Of a stretch of 64,000 nucleotides of DNA, positions 56,150-64,000 are shown in pieces. The stretch comes from Candidatus Kapaibacterium sp. (GTDB lineage: Bacteria > Bacteroidota > Ignavibacteria > Kapaibacteriales > UBA7675): contig JANQRB010000028.1 of assembly GCA_028284775.1 (NCBI GenBank), positions 24,548 through 88,547 on the forward strand. Direction: 5' to 3'. How positions within the stretch are numbered: the stretch's first letter is position 1; the number at the start of each line of letters is the position of its first letter. The notes under the pieces were generated by a model. It saw only the letters and a list, made by a program, of their open reading frames with translations. It did not search any database and was not told the DNA's origin. Both the position numbers and the translations under genes were made by a program.

Positions 56150-56407
56150 CTATTTTCGGGCATGTAGAGGCGAAGGCCAGATTCTTGCATGAGCAGAACA
56201 AAATCCTGTCACAAAATCCAGGATATCGAGTATCCGGTCTTCGTATTTTTCTGCAACTATAGATCTGATGTTCATCAATACATCACAGGCCGTTTGTTGG
56301 TCTCCGCCGGCACTCTTAAACTTTACGACGAGCGCATACAGATCCGCCGATTTTTTGCCCGCGTAAAGCGCGGCGATGAATTCCTGTTGAAACTGATAGC
56401 CTGTCAT
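56150..56407 (-). CDS. Small conserved hypothetical protein
   Basis: A protein of 85 residues from ATG 56407. The composition is protein-like and patterned: TGYQFQQEFIAALYAGKKSA, LVVKFKSAGGDQQTACDVLM and DRILDILDFVTGFCSAHARI. I recognise the GG-x-Q-x-x-A repeat followed by D-x-I-L-x-x-x-D-F-V-x-G-x-C as a pattern seen in small uncharacterised bacterial proteins, from memory and without a search. It is mostly helical, without signal or membrane segment. The longer frame to 56485 overlaps the SRPBCC gene, so the shorter start is preferred. Function unknown. Confidence 0.6.
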   Translation of the reverse strand: MTGYQFQQEFIAALYAGKKSADLYALVVKFKSAGGDQQTACDVLMNIRSIVAEKYEDRILDILDFVTGFCSAHARIWPSPLHARK

Positions 56408-56468
56408 ACCATTCTCGGACTCCGTCTGCACGATTGCCACCCTAGCGGCTCTCCGCCGGAACAGGTAC

Positions 56469-56891
56469 TCAATCCGCCAAGTCACCCTTCAGTTCGATTC
56501 CGTGCTCGATTAAAACCTTCAGCGAAATCAGAAGTGTCGGCCAAACCTGAGCGACGTGAAGCGCCTGACTGACATCATCGGTTGAAAATGGAACACGCCG
56601 GTGCCGTACACTCAGGACACAGCCTTGAGCCTTTGCCTGCAGATCAAAGGCCAGGTACTCGCGATAAAACTCGTATTCCAGCCGCACCGGACGATCAAAA
56701 ACCTTGTAGCGCGTTGAAAGCCCGCTACCGTTGGCCCAGGTAAAATTCAATTCGCCACCCTCGCGGGGATCAGACTGACAAGCGGCGGGCCACCACTTGT
56801 CCAGCAAGTCCGCCTCTGTGAGATAGCTAAAAACGGTCTCCGTTCCGGCACGAATGAAAATCTTATCCTTGATATCCGTCAAGGCAGCCAT
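56469..56891 (-). CDS. AHSA1/SRPBCC-family protein
   Basis: A 140-residue helix-grip protein: KIFIRAGTETVFSYLTEADL opens it, LLDKWWPAACQSDPREGGEL is the AHSA1 motif after the first helix, and a C-terminal helix (VWPTLLISLKVLIEHGIEL) closes the cavity. The group binds small hydrophobic ligands or co-chaperone partners; nothing more specific is visible. GGAG lies eight bases before ATG 56891. It is on the same strand as the small conserved gene below it and the TfoX-like gene above it, possibly a loose cluster. Confidence 0.83.
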   Translation of the reverse strand: MAALTDIKDKIFIRAGTETVFSYLTEADLLDKWWPAACQSDPREGGELNFTWANGSGLSTRYKVFDRPVRLEYEFYREYLAFDLQAKAQGCVLSVRHRRVPFSTDDVSQALHVAQVWPTLLISLKVLIEHGIELKGDLAD

Positions 56892-56997
56892 AGCAATCTC
56901 TCCGATAAATGATTGATCCCGCCGTATCGATGCAGCGGGACGGTCCGACAGCTTGTGCCGTCACAGGCCAATGTTGCGGACCGGCAGCGCCCGCAAA

Positions 56998-57336
56998 TTA
57001 CTTCGGCGGCAGGGTCGCCACAAATTCACGCGCCTGCTGAATCCAGCGCGCCAGGTCTTCATCGCCGGAACAGCCCTCCGGCCCCACCATTATCCAGCCT
57101 TTCATCGGCCGGCCGGTAATGTCGAAAGGGCCCGCGCCGGGTTGCCGGATGGCCTCGGAGGAATCCTTGGGGTTAATGCGCAGCACCGCCCGATCTTTAT
57201 TAACACCGCAGCACATGTTGCCATTCAAAAGAAATGCGATGCCGCCGAACATAGTCTTTTCTTCGATACCGGCGGTAGTGCCGAGCACCGCCCGCATTCG
57301 CTCCGCCAGTTGCTTATCGAATGCCATCTGACTCAT
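56998..57336 (-). CDS. TfoX/Sxy N-terminal-domain protein
   Basis: A 112-residue TfoX N-terminal domain: FDKQLAERMRAVLG, then EEKTMFGGIAFLLNGNMCCG, the family's hallmark, and KGWIMVGPEG. Sxy/TfoX activates competence genes in gammaproteobacteria, but this stand-alone domain is widespread and its role elsewhere is unknown. ATG 57336 is used; an in-frame ATG at 57327 has better spacing from AAGGA. The C-terminal domain of full TfoX is absent. Confidence 0.87.
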   Translation of the reverse strand: MSQMAFDKQLAERMRAVLGTTAGIEEKTMFGGIAFLLNGNMCCGVNKDRAVLRINPKDSSEAIRQPGAGPFDITGRPMKGWIMVGPEGCSGDEDLARWIQQAREFVATLPPK

Positions 57337-57401
57337 TCCTTATAGCGTTATCAAAAGCCGCAACCGCATCGGCAGTTGCTGACGATCTGCAATATCGCAC
57401 A

Positions 57402-58796
57402 TCAGACGATATGCGGCGCCAGACGAATGTCTTCACGCGCCGCCCAGTACCTCAGAATGCTCAGCTCTTTCGCCGAAGGCATGCGGTTGCGTTTGCCGCG
57501 TGCCTGCACGATACGGCGCCCGACATTAGCGACTTCAATCGTGAGCAGTTTATGCGTTCCGATATCATCACACATTTCCAGGGTCCAGATCGAACTGCGT
57601 CCGGCGTAACAGGATCGCGCATAACTTGCGACGCAATGCTGCATTCGCCGGCCCTCGTTGATCAATTCCCTGGCGCTCAGCAGCTCTCTTATGGTCCAGA
57701 TTCTGCGATTGCCTTTCTCGCTGCTGCCTTCGCTACGGCTGTATTCCCGCATTGGCGAGCGCTGCCATTGCAGACTCGCTCCCGATGATTCCCTGCCGAG
57801 ACGACGGTGCCAGCCCTCCACCTGACGTAACAGGGCTTCCGGCGATCGCCCGCGCATACTGAAGTTTGGCTGCGGCGGCGGCTGTGTTTCGGTAACGCCG
57901 CGTGCAACAAATACCTCACGCTGCTCGAAACGCTGGTACTGAATGAAATCCACGATCGGGTTAACATGCATGAGATCGAGGAAGGGGTGCGCGATAAAAA
58001 AACGCAGTACCGAAAGCCAGAACTCATTATGCTCGAAGTGTCGCACCAAACGTGTGTCGCGCAGAGCATCGGCCAGCCGTTTATCGCCTCCGAGCGCGTG
58101 CACCTGTCCCCAGCGCAGCGCTTCTTCGATGCCGTAGGTTACAGGCGCCCGCAGAAAGTGATGCGCCATCTTCTTCGTTAAGGGAACGGGCAGCCCGGCG
58201 GCACTGCGAATGTTCCTACCGCCGGCGATATGCACAAACCAGGCCTGCTGCAACTTGTTGTCACTCAACCAGGCGGCATCCATAAAAACCGGCACATCAA
58301 AGTCGGCGAGCAAATGACGCAGCAGCGAAGCGAATTGCCTGCCGGGATTGTGGGACTGCGGTCGCCAATCCTCGATCAAGCGTCGCCAGGAGCAGCACCA
58401 GTCGACCAATGCGCAGATGCCTTTGATGTATTCGCAGCTCTGCAAGAGTTTCGACCGGCTTTCCAGGTGGAGCAGGGTTGCGCGCAAAATACGGCTGAAT
58501 CGGCTGCGCTTAAGCGCGCGACAGATTTCCGCCTGCACAGGGTCGTGAATGTCGCGACAACGGACGTTTGACAGATTCGCGATGTCAAGTGTGCGCAGAA
58601 TACTCTTTCGTTTCCCGGCGGCCAGACGACGGCGTGCCTCGACCTCATTTTGTTCTAGTTGCCAGTCGCGATACTTCGAGAGCGAGGCAAATCCTTTCTT
58701 CCTGTATTCCGGCGCTTCAGCCGGCAGATAACGCTTCTTCGCCGCATTGTTGCGACGCGCCATACGAATGTCGTTGACTACGTAAATATTGCCCAT
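57402..58796 (-). CDS. PcfJ-like domain protein
   Basis: A protein of 464 residues. The C-terminal part carries the PcfJ-like pattern: MQHCVASYARSCYAGRSSIW, then HKLLTIEV and IVQARGKRNRMPSAKELSIL. The N-terminal 350 residues are basic and helical (RRNNAAKKRYLPAEAPEYRK) with no clear domain. PcfJ proteins are common on plasmids and conjugative elements, although chromosomal copies exist; their function is not established. It borders a 2-kb gene-less stretch. ATG 58796 is used, with an in-frame ATG at 58763 as alternative. Confidence 0.8.
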   Translation of the reverse strand: MGNIYVVNDIRMARRNNAAKKRYLPAEAPEYRKKGFASLSKYRDWQLEQNEVEARRRLAAGKRKSILRTLDIANLSNVRCRDIHDPVQAEICRALKRSRFSRILRATLLHLESRSKLLQSCEYIKGICALVDWCCSWRRLIEDWRPQSHNPGRQFASLLRHLLADFDVPVFMDAAWLSDNKLQQAWFVHIAGGRNIRSAAGLPVPLTKKMAHHFLRAPVTYGIEEALRWGQVHALGGDKRLADALRDTRLVRHFEHNEFWLSVLRFFIAHPFLDLMHVNPIVDFIQYQRFEQREVFVARGVTETQPPPQPNFSMRGRSPEALLRQVEGWHRRLGRESSGASLQWQRSPMREYSRSEGSSEKGNRRIWTIRELLSARELINEGRRMQHCVASYARSCYAGRSSIWTLEMCDDIGTHKLLTIEVANVGRRIVQARGKRNRMPSAKELSILRYWAAREDIRLAPHIV

Positions 58797-60820
58797 GATG
58801 TATGTGAATTTTTCTCTTCAATTTCAATAAATACAATTAAGCTATGGCTCGGAACAGCAGCAGCCATGCATCGAGTCCGAGCTTTTTTACTTTTGCAGTC
58901 GAATTCAGAGGCAGACAATGAAGAACTATCCGCACGCCCGGAACTTTGCGATCGAGCTGTTCAGACTGCCGGCCCCGTAAGATCGGCACCTTGCATTGGC
59001 AATAAGCTTTTTGGCAAGAGGTCCAGTAGACCACAGGGCTTGAATGCGAGAGCAGGATCTGCTCGCCAATACTTCAGGCTACAGTCAACTCAGCAGCGAA
59101 AGCTTCGGACGGGTATTCGGATACTATTTCAGAAAGTGTATCTCATCGTAGATTTTCCTCCGGTTCGGGATGGTTGAACAGGAGCGCGACAAAAGTGCCG
59201 AAAATACTTTAAGTGTGCAATTATTTTTTGTTAATCCGGTGAAAAATGAGCGTCCATTTTCTGATTGACAAAACTCTCCTGCAAGTTGCTCTCTTTCAGT
59301 CTATTCCGCTGCCAGTAGTGACCGACCTACTTCCAGGGTATTCCGATAAAGCTGAGCCTGCGAAATTGTAGCCATTTACGAACGAATCGACTGTTCGATC
59401 TTATCGCGCACTCGATCTAAGGGGTTTACTTCCGGCAGATCTCATGTCGCCGCTGTGGCCGGGCTATCCACTGTTCGAATTCAAAGGAGAAGACAATCGT
59501 GACAAGTTACTAATTGTTAACAGCCATTCCGATCGATGTGCCGTCCCATGATGTTTCCTTGGCTGCAAGGAAAACACAGCTTATCAGACGCGTTCATTGG
59601 GCGACAATGGATCCATTTGTGTACTTACGCGCACATCTGGCCATCCCGCACAGCGTATAAAGCTTGATGAGGCGATACTCCACAGATCAATGACAGCAAT
59701 TATCGCTTTCAGATTCTCGTTGCTTGCCAGTGGTAAAGAGCAGGCTGAGCCGACGGTGATCGAATACACCCAATCCGTCTGTCGAGCAGGCACATGGGTA
59801 GACCGCAGCAACTACGTGAGATCAATAGTGTTAACCAGCAGCGCCTCGGAATGAAGAAGCGCTTGTTTGTTCCGGGAATTGTGGTTCGGTTGGGGTAGAA
59901 TTTGTGCGGGCATGTGATGTCAGAAGAATTGAGATCGATCGAAAAGGAGGAAAAGGGAAGAGGTGGTAGGGAGTGGGTTGTGAGCGATTTGATTGTTGTT
60001 GCAACAACGATTAAACTGGCTGGGTTCTGCCCTCCGGGCCCTCCCTCCGCCACCGCCTTCCAAATATTACTCGCATCCAAATCACAACCCATCACCACCG
60101 GCATTCTCACTCGCCGGCGTCGATTCGCAGATTCTTTTGCCCGGTTTTTATAGGATCCCTACAGACGCGTCGCTATTATACGAAAAGCATCCCACTTATA
60201 CCGCGCCGGAAAGTCTTCATCAGCGTCCAAATACCTAAGCGGTCTGCTGAGCCTGTTAACCGGTCACCAGCTCAGCATTTCCGCTACCTGACCCGGACCA
60301 CATACTTTGCAGCCTCTTAAAACATGTTCCGCGATCAGACTTCAGCAATAGGGCAGCCAATCGGCAGCGAGTTACTCTACCGTCAGTCGGCATTATCACG
60401 CCGCAAGTCGGCATCTTGCATTTGGTGGCGTATCGAGATTTTCCCATCGACAGTGTATCCCTTTGCCCGCGTATTGGAGGACTCAGCAGCTCAATTCAGC
60501 TAACTGACGCGTATCCTGATCGATCGAGAGCGCAAGTTCCAATACTGATTATCTGTACCTGACAGCAAGGAATGACTCTGGCGGAATCACAAAGTCATTC
60601 GTCTTTCCTTGAGTGATCATTGCGACGAAAATCACGGATCGACGCACCCCCGCCACTCGAAACCTAAAAGGTATCAGCAGCCACGCCTGCCTAGCCTACC
60701 TACAGTTGATTGTTTGAGCGCAGGCCGCAGCCAGATATTACACCCCAAACTGAGTATAAAACGCGCCTGACTGTAAAATAAATATTAATTTGCGGCACAC
60801 AATCAAAGCGGAGTATTTCC
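58797..60820. other. 2-kb stretch without convincing genes
   Basis: Open frames on both strands (up to about 170 codons) have improbable compositions, mutual overlaps and no ribosome sites. I found no recognisable transposase, integrase, tRNA or repeat. A 14-base perfect palindrome, GTTGTTGCAACAAC (59995-60008), and a purine-rich tract (about 59929-59985) are the only notable features. It may be a decayed mobile element next to the PcfJ gene, or a large regulatory region. Confidence 0.5.
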
Positions 60821-61285
60821 TTGAGTGCAGACAATCACTCCGAAAAGTACGACAGCAAAAGAAATACGAAGGGCCGTCGCGAAGTAAAGCCATACCTCCG
60901 GCACCTCTTCTTCCTCGCATTCATTGTTTTTGCCCTCAACAAGTTTTACTTAAGGCCATGGGTGCTGGAACGCGAACTCCCGAAAATTGCCGTCGTCTTG
61001 GTAAACTCCCTGCCGAATCTGATCGAAGCAATCATGGCTACAATTCTGCTTCTTGGTGTGACAACGCTATTACGGCTGCGTTTACAGCAAAGACCGGTTT
61101 GGCTCAAAGATTCGACATTATTGCTGCTCGTTTCGGCGATCGTCGGCTGCTATGTCATTGCCCAGGAGCTTAACTTCCACCGCCTGGGCGGCAGCAATGT
61201 ATACGATCCCTACGATGTTTTCGCATCACTGCTCGGGCTTGTCATTATTAACAGGGTTATAAACAAATATGGCTTTATGGAATAA
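60821..61285 (+). CDS. Small multi-pass membrane protein of unknown function
   Basis: A 154-residue protein with about four hydrophobic segments (LRHLFFLAFIVFALNKFYL, ANLIEAIMATILLLGV region, STLLLLVSAIVGCYVIAQEL, VFASLLGLVIINRVINKYGF). The loop SNVYDPYDVFASLLGL recalls the D-x-x-D-x-x-A-N-x-x-G turn of VanZ-like proteins, but I am not confident in that. The TTG start at 60821 has GGAG seven bases upstream. Function unknown. Confidence 0.7.
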   Translation: MSADNHSEKYDSKRNTKGRREVKPYLRHLFFLAFIVFALNKFYLRPWVLERELPKIAVVLVNSLPNLIEAIMATILLLGVTTLLRLRLQQRPVWLKDSTLLLLVSAIVGCYVIAQELNFHRLGGSNVYDPYDVFASLLGLVIINRVINKYGFME

Positions 61286-61339
61286 GGGCAGCAGGTTAAC
61301 AGACGGTGTCAAGCGCTAATGTTCAACCGGAGGAAGCTA

Positions 61340-61531
61340 ATGAAAAACGGCAATGGCAACCCGGAGGAATCCAATGTAATTCAAGCGAAGCATAGTGGAC
61401 GCTCTGCAATGCAAGAGTTAGTTAACGATTTTGTTACAATTCGGCCGTTGAAATTCAGCGCAGCAAGCGCGCCCCGAACTCTACCGCAAACCGGCATCAT
61501 CCAATCGTGCTCACCAGTCTGGGCCGACTAG
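61340..61531 (+). CDS. Possible small protein
   Basis: About 63 codons from ATG 61340, preceded by GGAGG seven bases upstream (KNGNGNPEESNVIQAKHSGR onward). The composition is unremarkable, and it may be a decayed gene or spurious; an in-frame ATG lies at 61319. It overlaps the end of the SrkA-like gene by 4 bases. Low confidence. Confidence 0.25.
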   Translation: MKNGNGNPEESNVIQAKHSGRSAMQELVNDFVTIRPLKFSAASAPRTLPQTGIIQSCSPVWAD

Positions 61532-62583
61532 GACAGCCTGATTGAACTCAAAGAATTTCTCAGGCTCTCAATACCTTCCTGCCAATAAGACTCATGCTCG
61601 AAGCGAGGATGGGCGCCGTGCGTCCGTCGATCGTGCCAGCGCGAAGCTACCCAGGCCCGTGACCAGACAAGACGCAATGCGCGCAGCGGTTCGACAAGTT
61701 CCAACCATTCATCCGGAAATGGACGCAGGGCGCGATAGCCATGCAATAGGGCTTCCATAAGCCCCCGGTCCTGCTCGTCACGCTTAAGCAATACCATGAG
61801 GTCCTGTGCCGGAGGCGCAAGTAAACTGTCGTCGAAATCAAAGAGTGTTAAGCCCTGTGTAGTGCAGAGAATGTTTCCCTTGTGCAGGTCGCCGTGCACC
61901 GGCAAAAGTTCTGCGCCTTGGAAGAGCGGGGTGATTAGCTCTAACAGCTCTTCGAAGACCTCGCGCAAAGTTGTCTGCAATGTGCCGGGGATCTTGCCGG
62001 ATTCCAACAAATATTCGAGATTGCCGAGGCCAAAGCTCTCCGGCAGCAAGAGCGGACGGTTGGGCATTGCAAGAGTCACTGACAGCTCGTGCATCGCTGC
62101 GATTGTTCGTCCGAGCTGCTCCAGGTCATCCTTCGTGATACTATGCTGCGCATTTAACAGGCGACCCTCCACCAATGGATAGGCGGCACAATGAACACCT
62201 TTCGTCTGCCAGAGAGTCGCTCCCTCTCTGTTTGCAAGTGGCGCGATCACAGGTAGACCTTCTTGCTGTAGTAAGGCGACCAGGCGGTGTTCATCCAGCA
62301 GTGCTTCGCGCGACCAGCGTCCCGGCCGATAACACTTCAGTACAATCCAGTAGGGGGTCGGTGACGACGCGTCCGTCACCTCATAGCCGAAAACCCTGTT
62401 TTCAAGACTGTCGAAGTCACGAAGCCCACCCGTACAACGCACATCGAATGCTCCCTCCAACGCAGACATCATAGCATCGGCCTGCAGCATGTTAAAAATA
62501 CCGGCCAATTCCGGGTCGCCGCGATCCCAATGCTCAAACCAGTACTGTGCCTTGTTGTTGGGATGATTCACTAAGTTACTCAT
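61528..62583 (-). CDS. SrkA/RdoA-like Ser/Thr kinase (APH fold)
   Basis: A protein of 351 residues from ATG 62583 (the longer frame to 62685 is not protein-like). It matches SrkA (YihE/RdoA): FDSLENRVFGYEV at the N-lobe, LLDEHRLVALLQQEGLPVIA, catalytic VHGDLHKGNILC and metal-binding LTLFDFDDSLLAPPAQDLMV. SrkA phosphorylates Ser/Thr on proteins and protects Escherichia coli from stress-induced death; the role here is inferred. GAGG lies ten bases upstream. It is convergent with the possible small gene and stands apart from the two antibiotic-kinase-like paralogues. Confidence 0.88.
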   Translation of the reverse strand: MSNLVNHPNNKAQYWFEHWDRGDPELAGIFNMLQADAMMSALEGAFDVRCTGGLRDFDSLENRVFGYEVTDASSPTPYWIVLKCYRPGRWSREALLDEHRLVALLQQEGLPVIAPLANREGATLWQTKGVHCAAYPLVEGRLLNAQHSITKDDLEQLGRTIAAMHELSVTLAMPNRPLLLPESFGLGNLEYLLESGKIPGTLQTTLREVFEELLELITPLFQGAELLPVHGDLHKGNILCTTQGLTLFDFDDSLLAPPAQDLMVLLKRDEQDRGLMEALLHGYRALRPFPDEWLELVEPLRALRLVWSRAWVASRWHDRRTHGAHPRFEHESYWQEGIESLRNSLSSIRLS

Positions 62584-62732
62584 GCAGCCTGACCTCATTG
62601 AATTGAATTCAATTCCAATCCTACCCTTGCATGGCGCTTGCCGCAAAATGACGATTTCGATCTTCGACACCCGGCTTGAAGACAAAGCAAACGATGTCGG
62701 AAATTATTCCGGTTTCGATCATTGGCGCTGCA

Positions 62733-63206
62733 CTATGACTGCGCCTGTAGTGCCAACAAGCGCCGAATTTCATCTTCCAGGAATCGCGCTTCCGGAAACA
62801 GATGTTTGCTGTACATCCAGTTGACGCGCGGACCGATGGCAAACAGGCCGGTATTGGGTTTGTAAGCCGAGTTTACCCTGATGCGTTCGCTCTCCAGTAT
62901 CGCTGGCAACTCCGATACCGGGATAATCCACTGGCGTTTAACAGTCCCACGACCTTTGTCGCGCAAAAAGCATTCAAGGCCTTCCGGTGAAACACGCAGC
63001 GTCGTTTGCTGTTTACGAGTGTCGAATACCAATAACTCGCTTGTGCCCGACTGCGCGGACGGCATTGCGCCGCCGGCCGCCGGTTGCATCGGCTGCACCG
63101 GCTCCTTCAGATAGGTTTTCCATGCCAAATAGGCCATCACGACGGCGGTGCCCATGGTGATGAGCTGGCTAGCGCCGTTAATATACGCAAGGATTTTCTC
63201 TTCCAT
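62733..63206 (-). CDS. Membrane-anchored protein of unknown function
   Basis: A protein of 157 residues with one N-terminal hydrophobic segment (ILAYINGASQLITMGTAVVM) and a soluble domain of about 110 residues containing alternating strands and a conserved-looking VNWMYSKHLFPEARFLEDEI end. I do not recognise the family. ATG 63206 is the likely start. It lies between the SrkA-like kinase and the cupin gene on the same strand. Confidence 0.7.
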   Translation of the reverse strand: MEEKILAYINGASQLITMGTAVVMAYLAWKTYLKEPVQPMQPAAGGAMPSAQSGTSELLVFDTRKQQTTLRVSPEGLECFLRDKGRGTVKRQWIIPVSELPAILESERIRVNSAYKPNTGLFAIGPRVNWMYSKHLFPEARFLEDEIRRLLALQAQS

Positions 63207-63383
63207 TATCTGCTTGCTCTCCGTGCTGTTTGTCTCTGGTTGACGCCTGCAAAGGATTCCTGTGGCGTCCTGATTCCGACAAGTAAAAGGGCGATAGTCA
63301 AAATTGCGGTCTTTTGAACCACAGACTGTCGTATTGAATTTTGCGGCTTTCGGATTGTATGGATCACTGCTCGAGGTCAGGCC

Positions 63384-63752
63384 TCAATCGCCGGTCGGCT
63401 GAATGCCCGCGCCTTCCACCATCAGCATGACAACTTTCTGTGGCGCGCGCGGACGGTGCAGGACGCCCTTTGGAATCGTTACCCCCTGCTGCGGTCCCAG
63501 TTCAATTGTGCGGTCTTCCACATCGATGTAAAGCCGGCCTTCCACCACATAGAAAAACTCGTCTTCGTCATCGTGTTTATGCCAGTGAAACTCGCCTTCA
63601 ATGATGCCGAGGCGTACGACACTTTCGTTAACTCTGCACAGGCTCTGATTAAACCACTGCTCCTTGCATGCCGCAACCTCGGCAGGAATATCGATCCTCT
63701 CCAAAGCTCCGAACTTGATGTCAAGATTGATGTTGTAATCCGGCTTGGACAA
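63384..63752 (-). CDS. Cupin-domain protein
   Basis: A 122-residue single cupin. The metal motifs are complete: motif 1 FHWHKHDDEDEFFYVVEGRL (His-x-His with a following Glu), and motif 2 GPQQGVTIPKGVLHRPRA with the second-motif His. Members are dioxygenases, isomerases or sugar-binding proteins; the substrate is unknown. The start is TTG 63752 with AGGAG eight bases upstream. Confidence 0.88.
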   Translation of the reverse strand: MSKPDYNINLDIKFGALERIDIPAEVAACKEQWFNQSLCRVNESVVRLGIIEGEFHWHKHDDEDEFFYVVEGRLYIDVEDRTIELGPQQGVTIPKGVLHRPRAPQKVVMLMVEGAGIQPTGD

Positions 63753-63842
63753 AATAATTCTCCTTGATTGCTTCCAGGTTTATGCTGTCCGACTCCCGGC
63801 CTATTGCGACAGCGAGTTTATGATTGCTCCGCTTGTAGCGCC

Positions 63843-64000
63843 TCACGACGCTACGGCCTGACTCAGCTCCATCAGATGGCCATCCGGATCGCGGAAAAAG
63901 CAGCGTATCTCCGCGCCCCAATCTACGGGCGGGGTCAGGAATTCGGCCCCGCGCTCTTTAAGCAGCTCGTAGGCGGCGCGGCAGTCGGGCACACGGAAGG
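63843..64000 (-). CDS. VOC-superfamily protein, 5' end outside the window
   Basis: The visible 52 codons give the end of a VOC domain: LLKERGAEFLTPPVDWGAEI, then RCFFRDPDGHLMELSQAVAS and a stop. The N-terminal module and start lie beyond the window. It is the fourth VOC domain in this segment; neighbours suggest no substrate. Confidence 0.85.
   Translation of the reverse strand, partial: FRVPDCRAAYELLKERGAEFLTPPVDWGAEIRCFFRDPDGHLMELSQAVAS

Noticed and set aside
59709..60110. 133-codon minus-strand frame in the gene-poor stretch
   Set aside because: The composition is unlikely, there is no ribosome site, and no family is recognisable.

Overview
This window looks like a chromosomal segment from a Bacteroidota-type bacterium or a close relative in the FCB group. 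The main evidence is six large exported proteins that end in type IX secretion (T9SS) type A sorting domains, together with TPR-LuxR and TPR-histidine kinase regulators of the Bacteroidota style and a probable DUF6503 protein. G+C looks moderately high by eye. Several genes have strong Shine-Dalgarno sequences and TTG starts, which is unusual for classical Bacteroidetes and may point to a deep branch. No rRNA, tRNA, CRISPR array, complete insertion sequence or T9SS machinery gene was seen. Both ends cut a gene: a TPR histidine kinase on the left and a glyoxalase-fold protein on the right.

Region 1 (0-9.5 kb): a TPR histidine kinase converges on a LuxR response regulator. Small metabolic and resistance-type genes follow: an APH-like kinase, a GyrI-like ligand-binding protein, a run of VOC, PEP-mutase-like and NTF2-like genes, an exported methyltransferase-fold protein and an arylamine N-acetyltransferase. 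The region ends in a truncated Na+/H+ antiporter remnant.

Region 2 (9.9-25.7 kb): this is a signalling block between T9SS cargo genes. It holds a TPR-LuxR regulator, a second TPR histidine kinase, a GAF sigma-54 activator and, 16 bases behind it, an 1180-residue Ser/Thr kinase-AAA ATPase-TPR protein. A second cargo gene, a 65-bp tandem repeat array and an FkbM methyltransferase follow.

Region 3 (25.7-41 kb): mostly single housekeeping or accessory genes. They include an EamA transporter, a VOC protein, a scramblase-like protein, a microbial PARG coupled to a lipoprotein-like gene, an SRPBCC protein, a glycosidase-like T9SS cargo, an APH paralogue, a MarR-GNAT fusion with DUF1330 and a convincing operator/promoter, a nitrilase, a kelch-repeat T9SS cargo, a GNAT enzyme and the YchF ATPase.

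Region 4 (41-56 kb): a 1696-residue subtilisin-like T9SS protease with a direct repeat upstream, a cysteine-rich small secreted protein, a YefM/ParE-type toxin-antitoxin pair with a recognisable operator, a fused endonuclease Q-UvrD helicase and a 1105-residue T9SS repeat protein. That protein is followed by a terminator and further hairpins.

Region 5 (56-64 kb): small genes (SRPBCC, TfoX-like, a conserved small protein, PcfJ-like), about 2 kb without convincing genes, and then a membrane protein, an SrkA-like kinase, a membrane-anchored unknown, a cupin and a partial VOC protein. The most interesting items are the split kinase/sigma-54 module, the EndoQ-UvrD fusion, the 65-bp repeat array and the exported methyltransferase-fold protein.
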